A DNA stretch of 64,000 bases, from positions 54,759,145 to 54,823,144 of the forward strand of contig CM037788.1 of NCBI GenBank assembly GCA_021229015.1, read 5' to 3'. Shown here piece by piece: positions 35,119 through 47,080 of the stretch. Source of the DNA: Solen grandis (Eukaryota > Mollusca > Bivalvia > Adapedonta > Solenidae). Position numbers and translations under genes: made by a program. Position 1 is the first letter of the stretch. Every line of letters begins with the position of its first letter. The notes below the pieces were generated by a model. It worked only from the letters and a program-made list of their open reading frames with translations, searched no databases and was not told the origin of the DNA.

Positions 35119-37835
35119 ATGTCTCGATTGCTTTTACGGAGAAGTGTGCGTGCATATGCTTGGATAATTTTGCCTCTAGTACGTAACATTAATACTACTA
35201 CTACTAATACTACCACCACTTCTACTACTACTACTACTACTACTCTACATAAACAACAACTTCAAAAACAAAACGTAAAGAAGCGTTGTGACAACACCTC
35301 AGAATCTCGATTTATTCCAACGCATTTATATCAACATTACTACAGAAACAACAACAACAACTACTACTATGTAAAAGCAAGTGTACAAGGTCCCGATTCA
35401 TTCAATCGTATAAATAATATCATCATTTCTATAACTACTAATACTCCTGTTAAACAGCGAATACATAACCAATATTATTATTAAAACTAAAACGAAATTC
35501 ATTATTACAACAACAACTATTATATACTAACTTCTGTTAAACAGCGAATACATAACCAATGTAACATATGCGTTGCGTATTTTTATAAAAAAAAAAAAAA
35601 CAAATAAATAAACAAACAATAAACAAATAAAAAAATGATAAATTTCTCGATTACATACACGGAGAAAGTGAAAAACGTACAATGCCAAAAGCGACTATCT
35701 CGGCTTATGAAAAACCGCATATACCCGTTTATCGTCGCTAGACTAAGCCAGATTAACTCGCCGCGGATCAAATACCGCTACTGGTGTGTCTGCTGATTGT
35801 GATTATAGAGATTAGACATATTCTAAAAAGGTGAGAATCGTTTCACACCGATTGTCAAAACCATAACTACGCATAGAGAGATTAAAAGGTTCGGTTTAGT
35901 AAACGCAGAGTTATACGTCCGAGGACGGGTGACTACTACTACTGCTACTACTACTACTACTACTACTGCTACTACAAATACTCTACTACATAAACAACAA
36001 CTACAAAAAAAAAAAAAACGTAAAGAAGCGTTGTGATAACACCTAAGAGTCTCGATTTATTCAAACGCATTAATATCAACATAAAAAAAAAACATCATCA
36101 TCATCAACAACAGCAACTACTACTACTTCGACCACGTATGTTTGACAAAAATAAATAAAAAGCGATTACCGCGCCTTATGAAAAAGCGCTCTCTCCCATT
36201 TTTCGTCGCTAGACTAAGCCGGATTAACTCGCGGCGGTTCAGTGCCGCAACAGGTGTTATTAATAAATCTTTATGAAAGTCTCATCATGGTTACATATAA
36301 AATCAAAATACAAGATAAGTTTGTTTTCATATTTATTGCTAGGACTTGTTCGTCACACGAATGCTGTATTTATTTATTTTTACTCCCGAAGTTCCACCTT
36401 ATTTACTAGAATTGAAGTCTTAATGAGAGATTAAAGACCGGTAAAATCCTACGAATAATATTGTAGAAAGAGAAATATAATTAGTGACAATGCGTATACA
36501 CTAAAAAGGAAATAATATGTGAAAGATGGAGAAAAAATTAAAGAAAAATGCTATGAAAGAGAGAGCGAAAGACAAAGAACTAGGAAATAATATGTGAAAG
36601 ATGGAGAAAAAATTAAAGAAAAATGCTATGAAAGAATCAGCGATGATGCGTGGATGAAAATAAATAATTAAATAAATAAATAAATAAATAAATAAACTTT
36701 CTTTTTTTTCTTTTATTTACAAATGCATAAGTCCTACCGTAGTAGGAAACATTAGCAGCACAAAAACATATAAATATATAAAGTACAAATAAATGCAATG
36801 GAAAACGGCTGGTGGGATTATTTCCCGATCATTTACACGGAGAAAGAGAGAGTGAGAAACGTAGCGTAGGTAAATGCAAAAAAGCGACTATCTCGCCTTA
36901 TGAAAAACCGCTAATACCCGTTTATCGTCGCTAGACTAAGCCGGATTAACTCGCCATGGATCAAATACCGCTGCGGGTGTTGGTTGTGATTAAAGAATTT
37001 AGACATGAAAAGGTGAAAATCGTTTCACACCGATTGTCAAAATATACGTATTGACACGCGTATTACAAGGAAATGTGTAGAGAAAGACAGAAACGGTAGA
37101 AAAAGAGCATTAATACGTATAGAGAGGCGATTTCGAATGTTCGACTTCATCCAAAAACAGTAAATAATACGTCCGAGGACGGGTGAGATAGTTGTTTACA
37201 TTCCTTTAGTCCGCGATTCGTAAGGTCTTAGGTCAATAATAGGTGATAACCGATCGATACGGGTGTTACGGGTGTAGATTATGTTTACGGAAATGTTTAA
37301 GTGGTCAGTTACCGTTAATTAATGATGAAGAAATCTTCTCTCGACGCGTGGGAATGTGTCCGTTATACGGCTCAAGGTATTCCGGATAGCGTCGTTTAAC
37401 TGTTCAGAAAGTAAAAACGTTATTATTCGAAGAGACAATACTCATTATTTAACGTCGCTCATTCAATGCTTCTGCGACAATAGCGAAATCGATGACGTAG
37501 TTCATTAATTGTCCCGAATAACAATACGATATGATAAAAGAATAAATATTGCGGTCTATTACCCGAAAACGTGACGTGACCTCGTTTAAGGGGTGGATAA
37601 GGGGATTATATCATACCCGAAACAATAGGTCATTGTCCTAATTGTTTAGGGAGACAATTAAACATAAATATTGCGGTTTATCAAGAATGTCACGTGACCT
37701 CGTTAAAGGGGTGAGGTCGGGGATTATGTCATACCCTAAACAATAGGCCATTGTCCTAATTAATGACGTCATAGCGTGCTTTCATGTAGTTCGTGAAATC
37801 GTGAATTTCTGTTAACTCGTCCGCACATTACTACT
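33704..37835 (-). repeat. Right arm of palindrome
   Basis: Inverted counterpart of 29680-33690. Compared with the left arm it has a tandem duplication of a ~70-bp A-rich unit (36530-36650), about 130 extra bases at 36700-36830, a longer ACTC/GAGT run and a shorter GTA tract near 35190. Confidence 0.85.
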
Positions 37836-38100
37836 GACGACTTTGGTATGTCTTAATCAGTGATCGAACACACTACATCCTGGTTCCAGGACAAACACTC
37901 TGACCGTTTAACTGCTGCATTGTAGTATAACTTCAAACATTTACATGAAGCCCGACAGGCAATGTAGATATTGGTATGGGTGTAGCATTGTACTAATTTC
38001 GCCATCTTTGAATGACCACAAATACCTGTGACTTCTTAAGCCAACATGTGTCCTCTTTGCTGGAGACGCAGCCATAAGTAATCTAATGCTTTCTGTCTTG

Positions 38101-38200
38101 NNNNNNNNNNNNNNNNNNNNNNNNNNNNNNNNNNNNNNNNNNNNNNNNNNNNNNNNNNNNNNNNNNNNNNNNNNNNNNNNNNNNNNNNNNNNNNNNNNNN
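38101..38200. other. Assembly gap (100 N)
   Basis: Exactly 100 N, a customary placeholder for a gap of unknown size. It lies 260 bp right of the palindrome and near the right edge of duplication copy A. Confidence 0.98.
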
Positions 38201-41200
38201 TAGTAGTTTTTTCAAAGTAATCGAATTTTTAGACTGGCGGTATCCAATCTTTTGTACATATACACAAACGTAGGCATTGTTTAATTGCATAATCAACACA
38301 GTTGTTTTCATCGAACTGTATCACTCCGCGCTCAGTATCAATTCAGTGCGACTGTGTTTATCAAAATCACTAATATTAAAGTGAAGTCATGACCTCTTTA
38401 GGTATGCAATTTATGAACGGAACCTCAAACCGGACCATTATGAAACAAATCAAAGCGCTTAAGGTATTCCCATCCTAATAGCGATCAATTTCATCAAAGC
38501 CATGATATTCTTAAAATAAATAATATTTTTTAAAAATAATTTTTTATTACCTCCCCAATTTTTTTTGCCATGATTATCTCCCCTAAAACTAAAAAAAAGT
38601 GTTTTTCTCCATTTTTTGTGGTCAAGTTTAGATTTTTTTCATGGAAATTGATAAAAATAAAATGCCTTTCTACCATGAGTTTTTCTCATAAATCAAATTC
38701 AGATTTTTATTTTCATAGAAAATACATATTTTCCATAGGCTTCAATGTTAACTTATATGCGGATTATCTCCCCCAAATTAGATAAAACTTGAAAAAACTC
38801 TTGGTGAAATATTTTTATTTTTGAATGTCTTCAAAGTGACAAAATTTCATAGAAATATAACCATCTAGTGGCAAGATATGAAATATGGCTATTAGGACGG
38901 GAATACCTTAAAGCACTGATAGACTGGCGGTGGTGTGACCATGAAACAAAGAGAGGGTTCAGCTGAATTATTACTAGTCACTAGGGATGCAGGAAAACGT
39001 GTGGAGTTTAGGGCCTCAAATGACCTTTACCTCTTTCAATTTTAACCTTGCTTAAACGTTGCAATTATAATTATAGATTTTTCATCATGTTAATCTTGCT
39101 GAAAGTCCCTCCCCGCATTGGGTGCTATAATTGTTTCTGTGATACACCCGCTGTCTAGGTATTTGACTGATGCAGTCGATACTTAAATGGGGCATTGTTT
39201 TACCAACCATCGCCTTCGTTCAATTTATCGATTCTTAACCAAACATATAGAAATTGTTCACAATATAACACCATCTTTTTGGCATAATGCTTCTTCTTGC
39301 ATGTTGAATTTTATTGTACCTCTGGTACGATAAGGCAAAAAGTGGCAAGACACTATCAAATTTGGTGTAGAAACATATACGGCATAATGAACTGTGTTTA
39401 TTTCTAGATTTATTTTACTTAATTTCTACTAACATTCAAATTATATTATCAAACATTGGATAAATAATTTTCAAATGTTGCTAGGATTAGGCAAAAGGAA
39501 GCCACACTCACCTGAAATACGAGTATTTTTCTGAATTAGACATTCTTTACTCAAATGATTTTTTTTTTTAATTATATTTTTGATTATCCGTTAAGCCATT
39601 GCATTTCATACGATATGATAATCCAGCGTAGTTAGAACCAAACACCCGGTGGTTGTTAATCATTTCTTATCAGTGTTCAAAACCGTGCATTTGGTTTCAG
39701 GACCAACCAGTCCACATACTGTCCATCAAATTTCACAATGTGACCCACCATGCTCACTAAAACTGTAAAGACTGACAATCAATCTTTATTTCCCCAATCT
39801 CTAGAGATATGAAGCATATACTGACCATGTGAATTTGAAGTAGTTACAAACACAAATACTTATGCAAATATTCAGACAAATGCATGATGAAATAACCAAT
39901 AAGCTGTTTTAACAATGTCAAGTTACACATATTATGAAAATAGAAATAAATTGTGATAATGTGAACAGCTAATATACACTGTATATTATCAAACCTAACA
40001 GAGACACATAAATCTTTGAGTTTAGATAGACACTCGCGCAAGACATATATATATTAATGTGAATTTAACCATAAAATCAGGCATGAACATAGCGAAATGA
40101 CCTGGCTAAGAACTTGCAATTGCCTGTATCCCTGAGGTTTCGAAAGATCGGAGCACATAGGACCCGTAGAGAAAAGTGTGCATTGTCTTATGATTACAGC
40201 TGGCAAACAATAGAAGCTCCGTATTCTAGTAATATGTCATGTATAAATTACACATGCACTTAATGAATGAACAAGTGTTCGATTATGTTGCATATTAAGG
40301 CACTTGACAAACAATGACGCTTCTTTTAGAACAGGTTCATTCAACGCCTGTGCCACTGTTATCCTCGCCGTCCTTGTGTTGCGCGGCTGTACTTACAAAC
40401 GCCAGATATCACAGCATGGTATACAGTAGAACACAGTATTCTTAAAAAAGGCAAAGCAAAGTCGTCACAGGATAACACTCTATAGTTCCATTTCCGCTCG
40501 TCTGATGTATAGACAAGTCTTTTGATGAGCCGTTTCCATGCATACTTTGTCAGCATACTAGCTGGATTAATCAGTGTATTGTTTATGAATGTCTGTAAGT
40601 ATATGCAGCAGACTTCATATATCAGATATATCACCATATAAAACGGTGTTTGCTCCTGAAAGGAATATCGAATATCTTCGTAGCAAATATTTCTGCATGT
40701 ACTGTTTGTATTCTGGCATAACATTTTATACAAAAACATAATGGTAACAATATAACCCATTTTTTTTATTATCCAACGATTGCCTCGCACATGTCTGATC
40801 TTGCGTTGCTTGAATCCTTTTTACTATAAATGTTGGAATCAGTTGATTATCTTAATGTATGAGGGCGGCAGATTGCACCAGAATTCGCATCCAAATAATC
40901 CAATGGACTTTAACTATTTGCTGTACAAGTCAATATTTGATATTAATAGATTAACACCATCGGTTTTAACACCTAGGGAGGTCATAACATAATAGGAATT
41001 TCTGGCCTTCTGCAATCGGTCTTCTTTGCGACCAATCAGTTTTAGACTAGATTAATGTCGAGTAACCAGATGGACCACGTGATCGACCTGAATGATATAA
41101 ATGTCCGCATACGATATAATAATGGGCGGGGTGGTGCGTCGCTTTGTGAAAATAATTGTATTCGATTTGTCTATATTCATGTCTATTTTCATGTGCAACA

Positions 41201-41394
41201 ATATCGGTTTACGATGTATTCTAAGAGTTAAAGGCGGAGTGGGATACCGATATCCGCGAACGATGGGTTACAGCCCAAGACCGAATGAACAGTTCAACCA
41301 TGTTTGCTGTCTTCTAGAGAATACAATATATTATATAATATTCTTCTCAAAGCATCAAAAACTCAACACAAGATTTAGCAATGTGTATGTAAAA
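38201..41394. other. Spacer between the two duplication copies
   Basis: Sequence not shared with either copy. It holds one clear MITE (38463-38907). The longest frame (minus strand 40790-40359) has a hydrophobic start but no domain, no splice context and no homologue in the window, so I do not call it. Near 41028-41085 GACCAATCAG, CCACGTGATC and GATATAAATG look promoter-like, but no downstream gene supports this. Confidence 0.5.
38463..38907. mobile_element. 445-bp MITE with TTAA target duplication
   Basis: TTAA at 38459-38462 and 38908-38911. The ends GGTATTCCCATCCTAATAGC and GCTATTAGGACGGGAATACC are inverted with one mismatch over 20 bp. The interior is AT-rich and has several near-repeats of GATTATCTCCCC. 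TTAA points to a piggyBac or Kolobok family. Confidence 0.85.
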
Positions 41395-42340
41395 TATATT
41401 TTATTAAAAAGTTTTATGCGGGTTTAATGTCTGAAAGCTAATAGCTTAATCTGAAAGAAGGGTGTTTCTGGTGCTTAGTTTACTACGAGTACACTATGCA
41501 TAAGTTCTATTTAATAAACGAGTAAATCTTCAAAAAATATATTTTTCTCGCGTATTTTTCGGGCATACATTATCGAATAAAATAAATTGCCATTTTTCTA
41601 AACGTTCAAATGCTTTTTGGATTAAACTTGCGCTTCCTTTGGTATTAAGTTTTGTAAATGACACTTGGAAGTGTTTGTGATATTGAACTAAACAATTAAA
41701 TGCACATCTTTTTTTTATAAAAGTGGATGAATACCATCTTATTTTAAAGAGCGTGGAGTTAGCATATCATATAATATGATATCATCAAAATACAATATCT
41801 ACAAAAACTTACATTTCAATAATTTACATGTCTTCATTATGAACTCATGATTCATTTACCTTATTGCTATATATACATTTAAATTTAATTCCAATATAGT
41901 TGATGAAGAAGGAAGTTTCTTACATGAACCAACATTTAATGAAACATGAAAATAAAATGACATATTAGCAGAAAATAATATCTTATTAAAACAAAACAAT
42001 AAACTGTCTTTCTGCAAGACCTACATGAATTCACCTATATAATCTTCTCTATTATACGGCACAATCGACATCACAACGGGAATAGACATCGGGTCCTATG
42101 TATATCTCAGATACGACTTCTATGTTAGACACCGCTGCAAATAATATGTAGTACTTCTGATGTTACATATGAAGCTGTAAGAAGGGATTTGTGTCGAATG
42201 TTGTTAAAGGCGATAATTTGCGCGATTTTTATGTCTGAATTAATCCGGGCATTCTACTCACGTATATGCATGATGTACGATATTCTTGAACACTTTATCC
42301 AAATTGTCTCATGTAATCGTCTTTCAGTTTTACTCGCTGT

Positions 42341-44830
42341 TTATACATGATGCAAGACGAAGAATCGCATGTCTTCATAAGAGTGGTTTCCTAGTGCGAA
42401 ATGTGCGTTTATTGGTCGATCCCTTGCCAGTCTAACATCCCCTAGGTGCCCCTGCATTGTCTCCCTTAACTGATGTTCCCTCTCTCCCACATAGACTGTA
42501 ACATCACACCGTGCACATCTTATAACATACACCACGTTTTTCACTTGAAAACATACGTCAGTCTGCACACTATAGAAATCGTGACCTGCTGTGTCTGAAA
42601 TAAGTATACCTGCAATAATATTGCAGGTATAAGCTAAAATTCAATATTGTATGCAGATATATTTTCTACCCACAGACCTTTGAGTCTTTGAATAGACCAG
42701 GATATCAGCTATGTTTCTGTCTCTCTTGAAGGTAACCGTAGGTGGCTGTGCGTAGACTTCCTTCGTCCTCTCTAATCCATACAAAATCCGAGAGTGTTAG
42801 CTTAATATATGTTGAACATTAGATAGTATGCCGGAATACGTCAGAACCAGTGAAACTATTTTACTTTTGTCGGGCTTGCCTTGTAGAAAGGTATTTCTAT
42901 CAAGGTTATCCACCATTCTTAATTGATCTTCAATCACTCTACCGCTGTAGTTCCTTCTTCTTAATGTGTTTTTTAAGTCAGCCCTGTATTTCTTGCAATG
43001 TTCATTCCATTCACAAAGTCCTTTCAACCGCAAACCCAATCCGTACGCTAGACCTTTCTTGGTAGACGTTGGATGACATGATTAGTTGTTTACACAAAGT
43101 TGCTTATCTGTCGGTTTCACATAAAACCATGATAAAGGTCTGTGTAAATGTGCTCATCGTCTAATTTAACCAGCATGTATAAAAATTCAATTTGGTGAGA
43201 GGATTATCTTAGTTCTACCTTTATGTTACAGTATATACTGTTGGCATGCTCTGGAAATCGTTCAAGTTCCTCCTTGGTACCCTACCAAATGCAAAAACCA
43301 TCATCTATAAACCTTTTATAGAAAAAAGGTATTTTCTCTGTGTTGAGCAGATCTTCACCCCATTTCCTCATATACGCACATGCAAAATTCTTTCCCAGTC
43401 TAGAACCAATCGCAATGCCATCAGTCTAAATATAGTCTTTGCCACCTAGACCAAATGCATTATTGTCCAAAACAGTCTCTATCGTAGCAATCATGTTCTA
43501 AACGTCAACCAGTGGGTCCGTCCTCATATTTAATGCTTCCCGGCAAGCATATATTCCTTCTTTACGGGGCACTGACGGATACAACTTACAAACATCAAAG
43601 CAAAATAGAAGGCAATCGTCAGATAAGTTCTCTTTTATTTCTTTTACTTTATTAATGAAGTCAGTTGTTCTTTAAGATAGCTTGGCAAATATTCAATAAA
43701 CTGTTCTAACTCACATTCAGCTACTTTTGCTAATCTTTCTGTCGGTTTATCGATGCCATTAACAATGGTACGATATGGTGCATTTTCCTTATGCAGCTTC
43801 GGGTTGCTTTGTAGTTTCTCGGGACTAGTATACCTTGGAATCATTTTTTTTTTCAGATCTGTTGAAATGCCTCCCACCCTCCCTCCCCTCACGGTACATT
43901 TTTCTGACCAATTCCTTTACATCTTTGCGATCTTTACCGGCTTCATATTCAGGCATTTCCATATATGAATTGCTATCTTTCATTTCTCTTTGTAACTTGC
44001 AAATATTATCCTCTATGTTCACTATTATACCAGAACCCTTAGCAATTGGCCCTAAAACTATACCGTCATGATGTAACAACTCGTAAAATGCCCCTTTTTC
44101 TGCCACTGAAATTTTTGGCGAGCCTTTCTTTTTAAGTTATCGACAATGTCATTCTCAACTCAATATAGAGATCAAAGTTATGGTCTCTGCCAGATGACGG
44201 AATGAAATTATCTTTTTCTTTTACTTTAAATCGGTTATTAGCATCCTGTTTATTTGAAACATCTCTCAATTTCATTCTTCTCTCACATTCCGCAGGATCA
44301 GCTAACAGCTTCATCTTGTCTATCATTTCCCTACTTCAAACCTTTTTCCAACAGTGATACCTGTGCCTCAGTCAGTTTAAATTTAGACATGTTAGTGACA
44401 ATTGCAGACTTTCTTTTAATTTTCAACTCAACTTTACTCATAGATGCATTTTTATGCTTGACATTATTCTGGTGTTTACGATTAGGTGGCACTGTACTTT
44501 TTTCAATTTGCTACTTTCAACCTCATTGTCTTTTTCTTGGGTCAACTTTCTCGAAACTTTGGTGACATATAAAGTATTAGCCTTAATTGACTTGTCTACA
44601 CTGTCTATGTACACCAGCTCTTTTCTAAACGTGTCAATACCTGCACGTAAAGAGTCATTAGTCTGAAACATACCATTCTTTATATCAGCCCCGACACCTG
44701 AACAGAGACTATATGCATTATATGGAGCATCGATAGGTCTTATATGTTGGATAATATCATCACCTTTGTTAAAACAATCAGAAGTGTTATAGTCATTTTC
44801 AAGTGTACTGGTGTTATTATTTGTTTAAAT
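42341..44830 (-). pseudogene. Penelope-like retroelement, decayed (copy B)
   Basis: Better preserved than copy A. From the N-terminus: a Lys-rich linker (44820-44440), NFIPSSGRDHNFDLYIEL (44210-44150), LLHHDGIVLGP with the KGSGIIV motif (44090-44030), NPKLHKENAPYRTIV (43810-43760), LAKVAECELEQFIEYLPSYL, the palm with RFIDDGFAF (aspartates at 43300-43305), thumb with MVDNLDRNTF and LVLTYSG (42970-42800), PPTVTFKRDRNIADIL (about 42740-42690) and the GIY-YIG endonuclease at 42568-42341 with VYVIRCARCDVTVYVG. Two or more frame breaks and stops lie in the palm. The thumb and the PPTVTF segment are contiguous here because the MITE of copy A is absent. Confidence 0.87.
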
Positions 44831-44889
44831 ATGTCTAACTAAACTAAATTGACTATGTTCTAAAAGTAACAAAATACTTAACCTAGATA

Positions 44890-45245
44890 TCACATTTTTT
44901 ACCGCCAGTTGCACATACAAACCTATTCCATGAATCAAACTTCCGATCCGAAGATACCTCGATATTGACACCATACCGGTCAGCTGCAGCTTGAATCTGA
45001 GCCTATGTAGCCCAAGAAGATACACTGCCGCCTTCTTTCCGTTGATGTTTGCAGTGGTTTTCCATACTTCCGTCTATCAGAGGTGCATATTTTTCATATG
45101 GGATGTCATAAAATCGACTAGCTGCCGTCGCACTTGTGTATGCATCATCTGCGTATTATATACATGCTGACTGACGCATCTATAGAAACAATTTCCGTCT
45201 TTGGCAATTTTGATTATCACATAATTGGGTATTTTCTAGAGAAAT
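44890..45245 (-). pseudogene. OTU-protease-like domain upstream of the Penelope-like element (copy B)
   Basis: Minus-strand reading gives NYVIIKIAKDGNCFYRCVSQ with the OTU catalytic Asp-Gly-Asn-Cys box, then a stop after MKNMHL, and in the same frame SSWAT-stop-AQIQAAADRYGVNIEV, SSDRKFDSWNRF and a CATGGKKC end. Only stops, not frameshifts, break the domain. The gap to the first PLE-like residues is about 60 bp. A separate neighbouring element or one two-ORF element are both possible. Confidence 0.75.
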
Positions 45246-46084
45246 TCATCACAACGGATTAGACGGGATTAGAATTAGAATCTTTAGACGTTATTTTGTA
45301 TGTCGTTAACGTCGTTCATATCAATACTAATATGGCAACTATTCAAACGTCTATTATGTTGAACTTGCTAAATATTCATGTTTTTTCTTGAGATAGGCAA
45401 TCTTGTGCCGAAATATTGATTAAGAGTGATTTTAATCGTGAACACTTTAAAATATCTCCAGGGGATATTGTTAATCATTTCTAAAATTTATGTGGCAAAA
45501 TATGTCAACAATAACAACATTGTTGGTAAAATGCGCTTCGTTCTCTATCACTTGATCATTTTAGCAGCATTGATTGATCTACAGCTTGCTTTCACTATTA
45601 CATTCAGATCAAATCACTAGAAAAAGTTATTAGCAATATTATTTTCATATGGGATACTGCTGCAGTCATACATTTTAGAAAATATAATTTTATCCGGCTA
45701 AGTAATTTATAGTATCTTCTTATGTTGATGAAATGTACTTTTATTAATAATACAGTAAAACATGCTTATCATCAGATTGACAACTTATTTACAAATTGAA
45801 ATGAGTTGTTCTTTTTCATATACCCGTCGTTTATATAAAGTAATAAGATAACCGTATCTCATACTGCAGTTACTCAAAATATACAAAGAGTGTAAACACA
45901 AAGCTTATTTTTTCGATCTTTTAACTTATGTTAAGAAAGAGTATATAATAATCACTTTATTCAGCTTAATTGTTTTAAAAGTGTTTACAATATAGAAGAT
46001 GTATAAAAGATAGAGGATGTTTATAAAATATTTGAGAGAAGAAATCGTTTTTGCTTATTTAAACCATTTTAAACACGTACGTTT

Positions 46085-46205
46085 TTAATGGTCTGGTGCA
46101 TTCGGGGTCTTCCTCCACCTGTAGTTAGCTGGACGTCGCTAAATGACTGAAATACTGTCGAAGCGACGGTAAACTCAAATAGTCAAGTCAGGTCTAATGG
46201 TCTGA
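46085..46205 (-). repeat. Interspersed repeat, copy-B homologue of 7640-7745
   Basis: Same family and orientation as in copy A, with scattered substitutions, so it was inserted before the duplication. Confidence 0.65.
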
Positions 46206-46524
46206 AATCAACTCATTGTATTTTCATTCAAGTTTGAAATGTTTTTACACGATTTTCGTAGAGAAATTCATGACAACGGAAGAGACGTGGTTAGAATCCG
46301 CTGGAGTAAAACAGGTTCTGTGCGTCCGTTATAGGTGAAGGTTTGCAAGTCAGCTCGAAAAATATGTTAATTTTGTTTATGGATATCTATGGGCTTATAC
46401 TGATGCAATCAGTACAAGAAAAGACATTTGTAGATGTTGTCTATCATTCAAAAGTAATATTGTTTATTGTCTTATCAAATATTTGATAGCTAGCCTAAAC
46501 ATTTTAAATTATCATTTAAAAAAA

Positions 46525-46701
46525 TACAGTCATAAGCGATCAGTCAAGGGAACAAGAGAAAGTGACCCTTTATAGGGATGACCGTTGAATGAAGATTAAA
46601 CATATAACAAAATGATAGTTTGATAATACAGTGTTAAAACTGCCCGCTAAATGCAGGATGACCATTTAATACAGGTGGCCGCTAAAGCAGGTTCAACTCT
46701 A
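46525..46701. mobile_element. MITE, uninterrupted copy-B homologue
   Basis: The MITE split in copy A by the 3.95-kb insertion is whole here. ACATATAACAAAATG (46600-46614) is the empty site. A short deletion has removed part of its left terminal repeat. Confidence 0.75.
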
Positions 46702-46904
46702 TTCCGCAAGTCGATTCTCTCCGGTACTAGTAGTATAAATTAGTATTTCTTTAATACAAGTCAGAAACGATTAGATTCAAGCCTTGACGAAAATCAACAC
46801 AGCTAAAATTGAACGGCCTATGGTTTGAATGTCTACAATACCCAACCAACTCATCTGACTCAATGACTTTTGACGCCTATGGGTGGTGTATTTCCGGTCT
46901 TGAA

Positions 46905-47080
46905 TCTTTATTCGATAGTCTAGTAGTTAACAAACTGGCTTTCACCGGCTTTGCAATCAAGTTTCGATCCCAGGTCAGTCCGATGCTGTATAAAAAGGGC
47001 TCCGGATTGCCCGATCGAATATGTAGGTTTTCTCCGGGTACTCCGATTTCCTCTCAAATGAAGGATCACGCGATTGCAAC
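46905..47080 (+). repeat. tRNA-like SINE (copy B)
   Basis: Homologue of 12440-12600, with TCTAGTAGTTAACAAACTGG and AGTTTCGATCCCAGG as A- and B-box-like segments. Confidence 0.6.

Larger units (their letters stand above)
29680..37835. mobile_element. Giant palindromic (foldback) element, 8156 bp
   Basis: Two arms of about 4.0 kb in inverted orientation meet at a 13-base spacer (33691-33703). The ends are exact inverted repeats beginning AGTAGTAATGTGCGGACGAG. GACGAC flanks both sides (29674-29679 and 37836-37841). Copy B is uninterrupted at the site and reads AACGAC once (62340-62345). A 6-bp duplication, AG...CT ends and very long inverted termini are the known signature of Polinton/Maverick elements, but no polymerase, integrase or capsid gene is present, so this would be a terminal-repeat-only derivative; that is inference. 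Arms differ by small substitutions and by an insertion near 36700-36830 plus a tandem duplication near 36530-36640, which argues against a read-through artefact. Low-complexity open frames inside (GTA, TTTA and ACTC repeats) are not genes. Confidence 0.8.
2634..38060. repeat. Segmental duplication, copy A
   Basis: Collinear with 41395-62545 in the same orientation. Anchors that match closely: 2640-2700 with 41405-41465, 3545-3772 with 42341-42568, 7640-7745 with 46085-46205, 12340-12660 with 46805-47125, 18870-22583 with 51713-59903, 28200 with 60910, and 37842-38050 with 62346-62530. Copy A is longer because it contains a 525-bp MITE, a 3.95-kb segment, a pogo-like MITE, a LINE and an 8.2-kb palindromic element that copy B lacks. 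Substitution density by eye is lower in the Penelope-like half than in the receptor half. Confidence 0.9.

Noticed and set aside
40359..40790. 143-residue minus-strand frame with a hydrophobic start that might be the signal-peptide exon of receptor A
   Set aside because: No GT donor in the needed phase, no counterpart upstream of receptor B, and no recognisable domain.
41028..41427. CCAAT, CACGTG and TATA-like motifs followed by a 108-residue frame
   Set aside because: The frame runs into the duplicated segment without conservation there, and isolated promoter motifs are expected by chance.
43753..44666. Several plus-strand frames of 70-103 residues
   Set aside because: Antisense shadows of the Penelope-like element; the minus strand shows the family motifs.
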